Both the position numbers and the translations under genes were made by a program. Source: CAZZKF01 sp964654995 (GTDB lineage Bacteria; Pseudomonadota; Alphaproteobacteria; CAZZKF01). From it: a stretch of 8,251 nucleotides of DNA. Below the pieces are notes generated by a model that saw only the letters and a list, made by a program, of their open reading frames with translations, made no database searches and was not told the DNA's origin. The stretch lies in NCBI GenBank assembly GCA_964654995.1, contig CAZZKF010000090.1, positions 1-8,251 of the forward strand, in the 5' to 3' direction. The stretch's first letter is position 1. The number at the start of each line of letters is the position of its first letter. Of the stretch, positions 7,305-8,251 are shown piece by piece.

Positions 7305-7321
7305 ATTATTATAGTAATAAT
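7305..7321. repeat. 17-bp AT-rich perfect inverted repeat (possible operator)
   Basis: ATTATTA, spacer TAG, then TAATAAT gives two perfect 7-bp arms. It is conspicuous in GC-rich DNA. GTGACC (7293-7298), 17 bases and AATAAT (7316-7321) could be a weak promoter that the dyad would overlap. It does not clearly match the RirA, Irr or Fur boxes I know. A regulator-binding role is inference. Confidence 0.4.
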
Positions 7322-7352
7322 CCGTTTCGCGCTCTCTATTCTCATCTCTGCT

Positions 7353-7388
7353 TCTCCGGACCCGAATCTGAGGCCCGGAGATTTTTAT
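7353..7388 (+). terminator. Rho-independent terminator, plus strand
   Basis: TCTCCGG (7353-7359) pairs with CCGGAGA (7375-7381). The stem is extended inside by CC/GG beyond a mismatch, with a loop of about 9 bases, and five T's follow at 7382-7386. There is no T tract on the other strand, so it works for plus-strand transcripts. No protein gene ends just before it. It must serve the tRNA-Cys transcript or an unannotated short RNA. Confidence 0.8.
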
Positions 7389-7426
7389 TCCAGCGTCCTC
7401 GACATGACGGCAGCCCGATGGTCCTT

Positions 7427-7451
7427 CGGAATTGGCGACTCGCCATCTCCG
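7427..7451. repeat. 25-bp interrupted dyad upstream of the cytochrome gene
   Basis: The left arm CGGAnnTGGCGA and right arm TCGCCAnnTCCG flank a single central C at 7439. Ten of twelve positions are complementary. The one-base centre suits a protein-binding DNA dyad better than an RNA hairpin, and no T tract follows. It lies about 90 bp before the cytochrome start. No known operator is recognised. Confidence 0.35.
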
Positions 7452-7540
7452 GTTTTCCAAATCCTCTGGCACAGTTGATCGGGATCGGACAAGATGGGTG
7501 CGGAAGCGGCGGTATTTGAAAAGCCGCACCGCGAAACCAC

Positions 7541-8047
7541 ATGTACATGCAGGCAAGGATCAGTGCGGGGAGCGCAGACGGCGTGTTCGGAAAAACCACA
7601 ACCTTGAGCAGCCGCCTGGCAGCAGCGGTCGTGGCCCTGTCGGCCATCGCCGCATCGGGGTCAGGCCTGGCGGCGCCGGCGGACGAGGATGACACCGGCG
7701 CGCGCCTCTATATCACCCATTGCGCCGAATGCCACGGGCCGACCGGCGAGGGCGACGGGCCGAAAGCCGCCACGCTGGCCCGCAAGCCGACCGACCTGAC
7801 GCGGCTGGCTGCGAACAACGGCGGTACCTTTCCCTATATGGAGGTCTATCGGGTGATCAATTCGGGCGGCAAGGTGATCGAGCACGGCACCGGCGAGATG
7901 CCGGCCTGGGAAGAGATTTTCGCCCGTGAGCCATCGCCGATGTCGACCGAGACGGCAGTCGAGGCCCGCATTCTGGCGCTCATCGAATATCTTCAGTCGA
8001 TCCAGAAACCGACTGGAAAAGCCTCGGGTGGGGTTCCTGAAAATTAA
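7541..8047 (+). CDS. Small exported class I c-type cytochrome
   Basis: 168 aa from the first ATG. One covalent haem site is present: CAECH with Cys61, Cys64 and His65. Met120 in GEMPAW is the likely second axial ligand, giving a His/Met class I cytochrome of the single-domain CBB3-type fold. A hydrophobic segment (about 27-45) ending in GLAA is a Sec signal peptide, so the protein should be matured in the periplasm. The start is uncertain. The ATGs at 7541 and 7547 have no visible ribosome site and give a long 25-residue n-region. The GTG at 7583 has GGGGAG 10 nt upstream and gives a compact signal peptide (FGKTTTLSSRLAAAVV...), about 154 aa, and may be the true start. It is isolated between two tRNA genes with no redox partner nearby. 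Its role (electron carrier to an oxidase, or subunit of a dehydrogenase) cannot be assigned. Confidence 0.87.
   Translation: MYMQARISAGSADGVFGKTTTLSSRLAAAVVALSAIAASGSGLAAPADEDDTGARLYITHCAECHGPTGEGDGPKAATLARKPTDLTRLAANNGGTFPYMEVYRVINSGGKVIEHGTGEMPAWEEIFAREPSPMSTETAVEARILALIEYLQSIQKPTGKASGGVPEN
7567..7572 (+). promoter_or_regulatory. Possible ribosome site for an alternative GTG start of the cytochrome
   Basis: GGGGAG lies 10 nt before GTG at 7583-7585, in frame with the cytochrome. It is the only purine-rich site of this kind near the 5' end of the gene, and favours translation from 7583 over the ATG at 7541. Confidence 0.35.
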
Positions 8048-8094
8048 CTGATTTGCAGGCATATTGCAGGCTGGATTGCCCGCCGACGCTTTGG

Positions 8095-8100
8095 TATAAG
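8095..8100 (+). promoter_or_regulatory. Possible -10 element of tRNA-Asn
   Basis: TATAAG lies 33 bp before the mature tRNA-Asn. No good -35 sits 16-18 bases upstream: TTGCCC at 8076-8081 is too close, and two TTGCAGGC copies at 8053-8060 and 8064-8071 are too far. The promoter is therefore tentative. Confidence 0.3.
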
Positions 8101-8133
8101 AGGCGCGCTGCGGGACGCATCGAGCGGCTTTGA

Positions 8134-8209
<76 letters not shown>

Positions 8210-8216
8210 GTTCGAT

Positions 8217-8251
8217 AAGGGGATCGGTCCGAAAGGACCGGTCCCCTTTGC
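8217..8251 (+). terminator. Rho-independent terminator of tRNA-Asn
   Basis: Arms 8217-8230 and 8235-8248 form a 14-bp stem with one G-T pair, closed by a GAAA tetraloop (8231-8234). Three T's are visible before the sequence ends, so the full T tract cannot be judged. Its position 7 bp after the tRNA supports a terminator. Confidence 0.75.

Larger units (their letters stand above)
7165..7540. other. 376-bp non-coding interval between tRNA-Cys and the cytochrome gene
   Basis: I see no convincing gene here. Open frames exist on both strands, but they run into the tRNA or lack ribosome sites and recognisable protein features. The interval is AT-richer in the middle and holds several structured elements. 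These are a palindrome CCACGCGTGG (7220-7229), an AT-rich 17-bp inverted repeat (7305-7321), an intrinsic terminator (7353-7388), a GC-rich dyad (7427-7451), and two overlapping hairpins just before the cytochrome gene (7497-7530). Confidence 0.7.

Noticed and set aside
7467..7481. A sigma54-like TGGCAC element before the cytochrome
   Set aside because: The required GC 10 bases after the GG is absent (CG instead), and the TTG is too close, so the -24/-12 pattern fails.
7131..7519. Open frames of 115 and 72 codons downstream of tRNA-Cys
   Set aside because: One begins inside the tRNA, the other overlaps the terminator and dyads. Neither has a ribosome site or protein-like features.

Overview
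This is ordinary chromosomal DNA, probably from an alphaproteobacterium. It is GC-rich, with GC-rich third codon positions that leave long stop-free antisense frames. The lineage call rests on a PopZ/DUF2497 polar organising protein, on a methyltransferase-like gene directly upstream of a TolC-type outer-membrane factor (a pairing familiar in that class), and on an alphaproteobacterial-looking tRNA-Cys. I found no phage, insertion sequence, CRISPR array, toxin-antitoxin pair or defence island.

Layout. Positions 1-6903 carry five genes, all on the minus strand. In transcription order they are a Pcm-like methyltransferase (6903-6250), tolC (6194-4806), popZ (4627-4064), valS (3923-1248) and ilvD (1223 to beyond the left edge). 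A good sigma70-type promoter precedes the methyltransferase gene. The 55-bp gap to tolC suggests one transcript for those two. The 178-bp gap before popZ contains a CtrA-box-like dyad over a possible promoter, so popZ may be expressed separately. valS and ilvD are only 24 bp apart and probably cotranscribed. From about 6975 rightward everything reads on the plus strand: tRNA-Cys (7091-7164), a 376-bp non-coding stretch with an intrinsic terminator and several dyads, a small exported c-type cytochrome (7541-8047), tRNA-Asn (8134-8209) and a terminator at the right edge.

How the parts relate. valS and ilvD share a valine theme: IlvD makes the 2-oxo acid precursor of valine and ValRS loads valine onto tRNA. 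TolC serves type I secretion and efflux, PopZ organises the cell pole and chromosome segregation, and the Pcm-like protein has an intact SAM-binding fold but a non-canonical substrate motif. The cytochrome stands alone between two tRNA genes, with no oxidase or dehydrogenase partner in view.

The most interesting points are small: the CtrA-like box before popZ, the in-phase hexamer tract encoding a strict Glu-Pro repeat in PopZ, the valS-ilvD coupling, the altered motif in the methyltransferase, and the dyad-rich gap between tRNA-Cys and the cytochrome, which could hold a short RNA. I do not see a convincing undescribed multi-gene system here.
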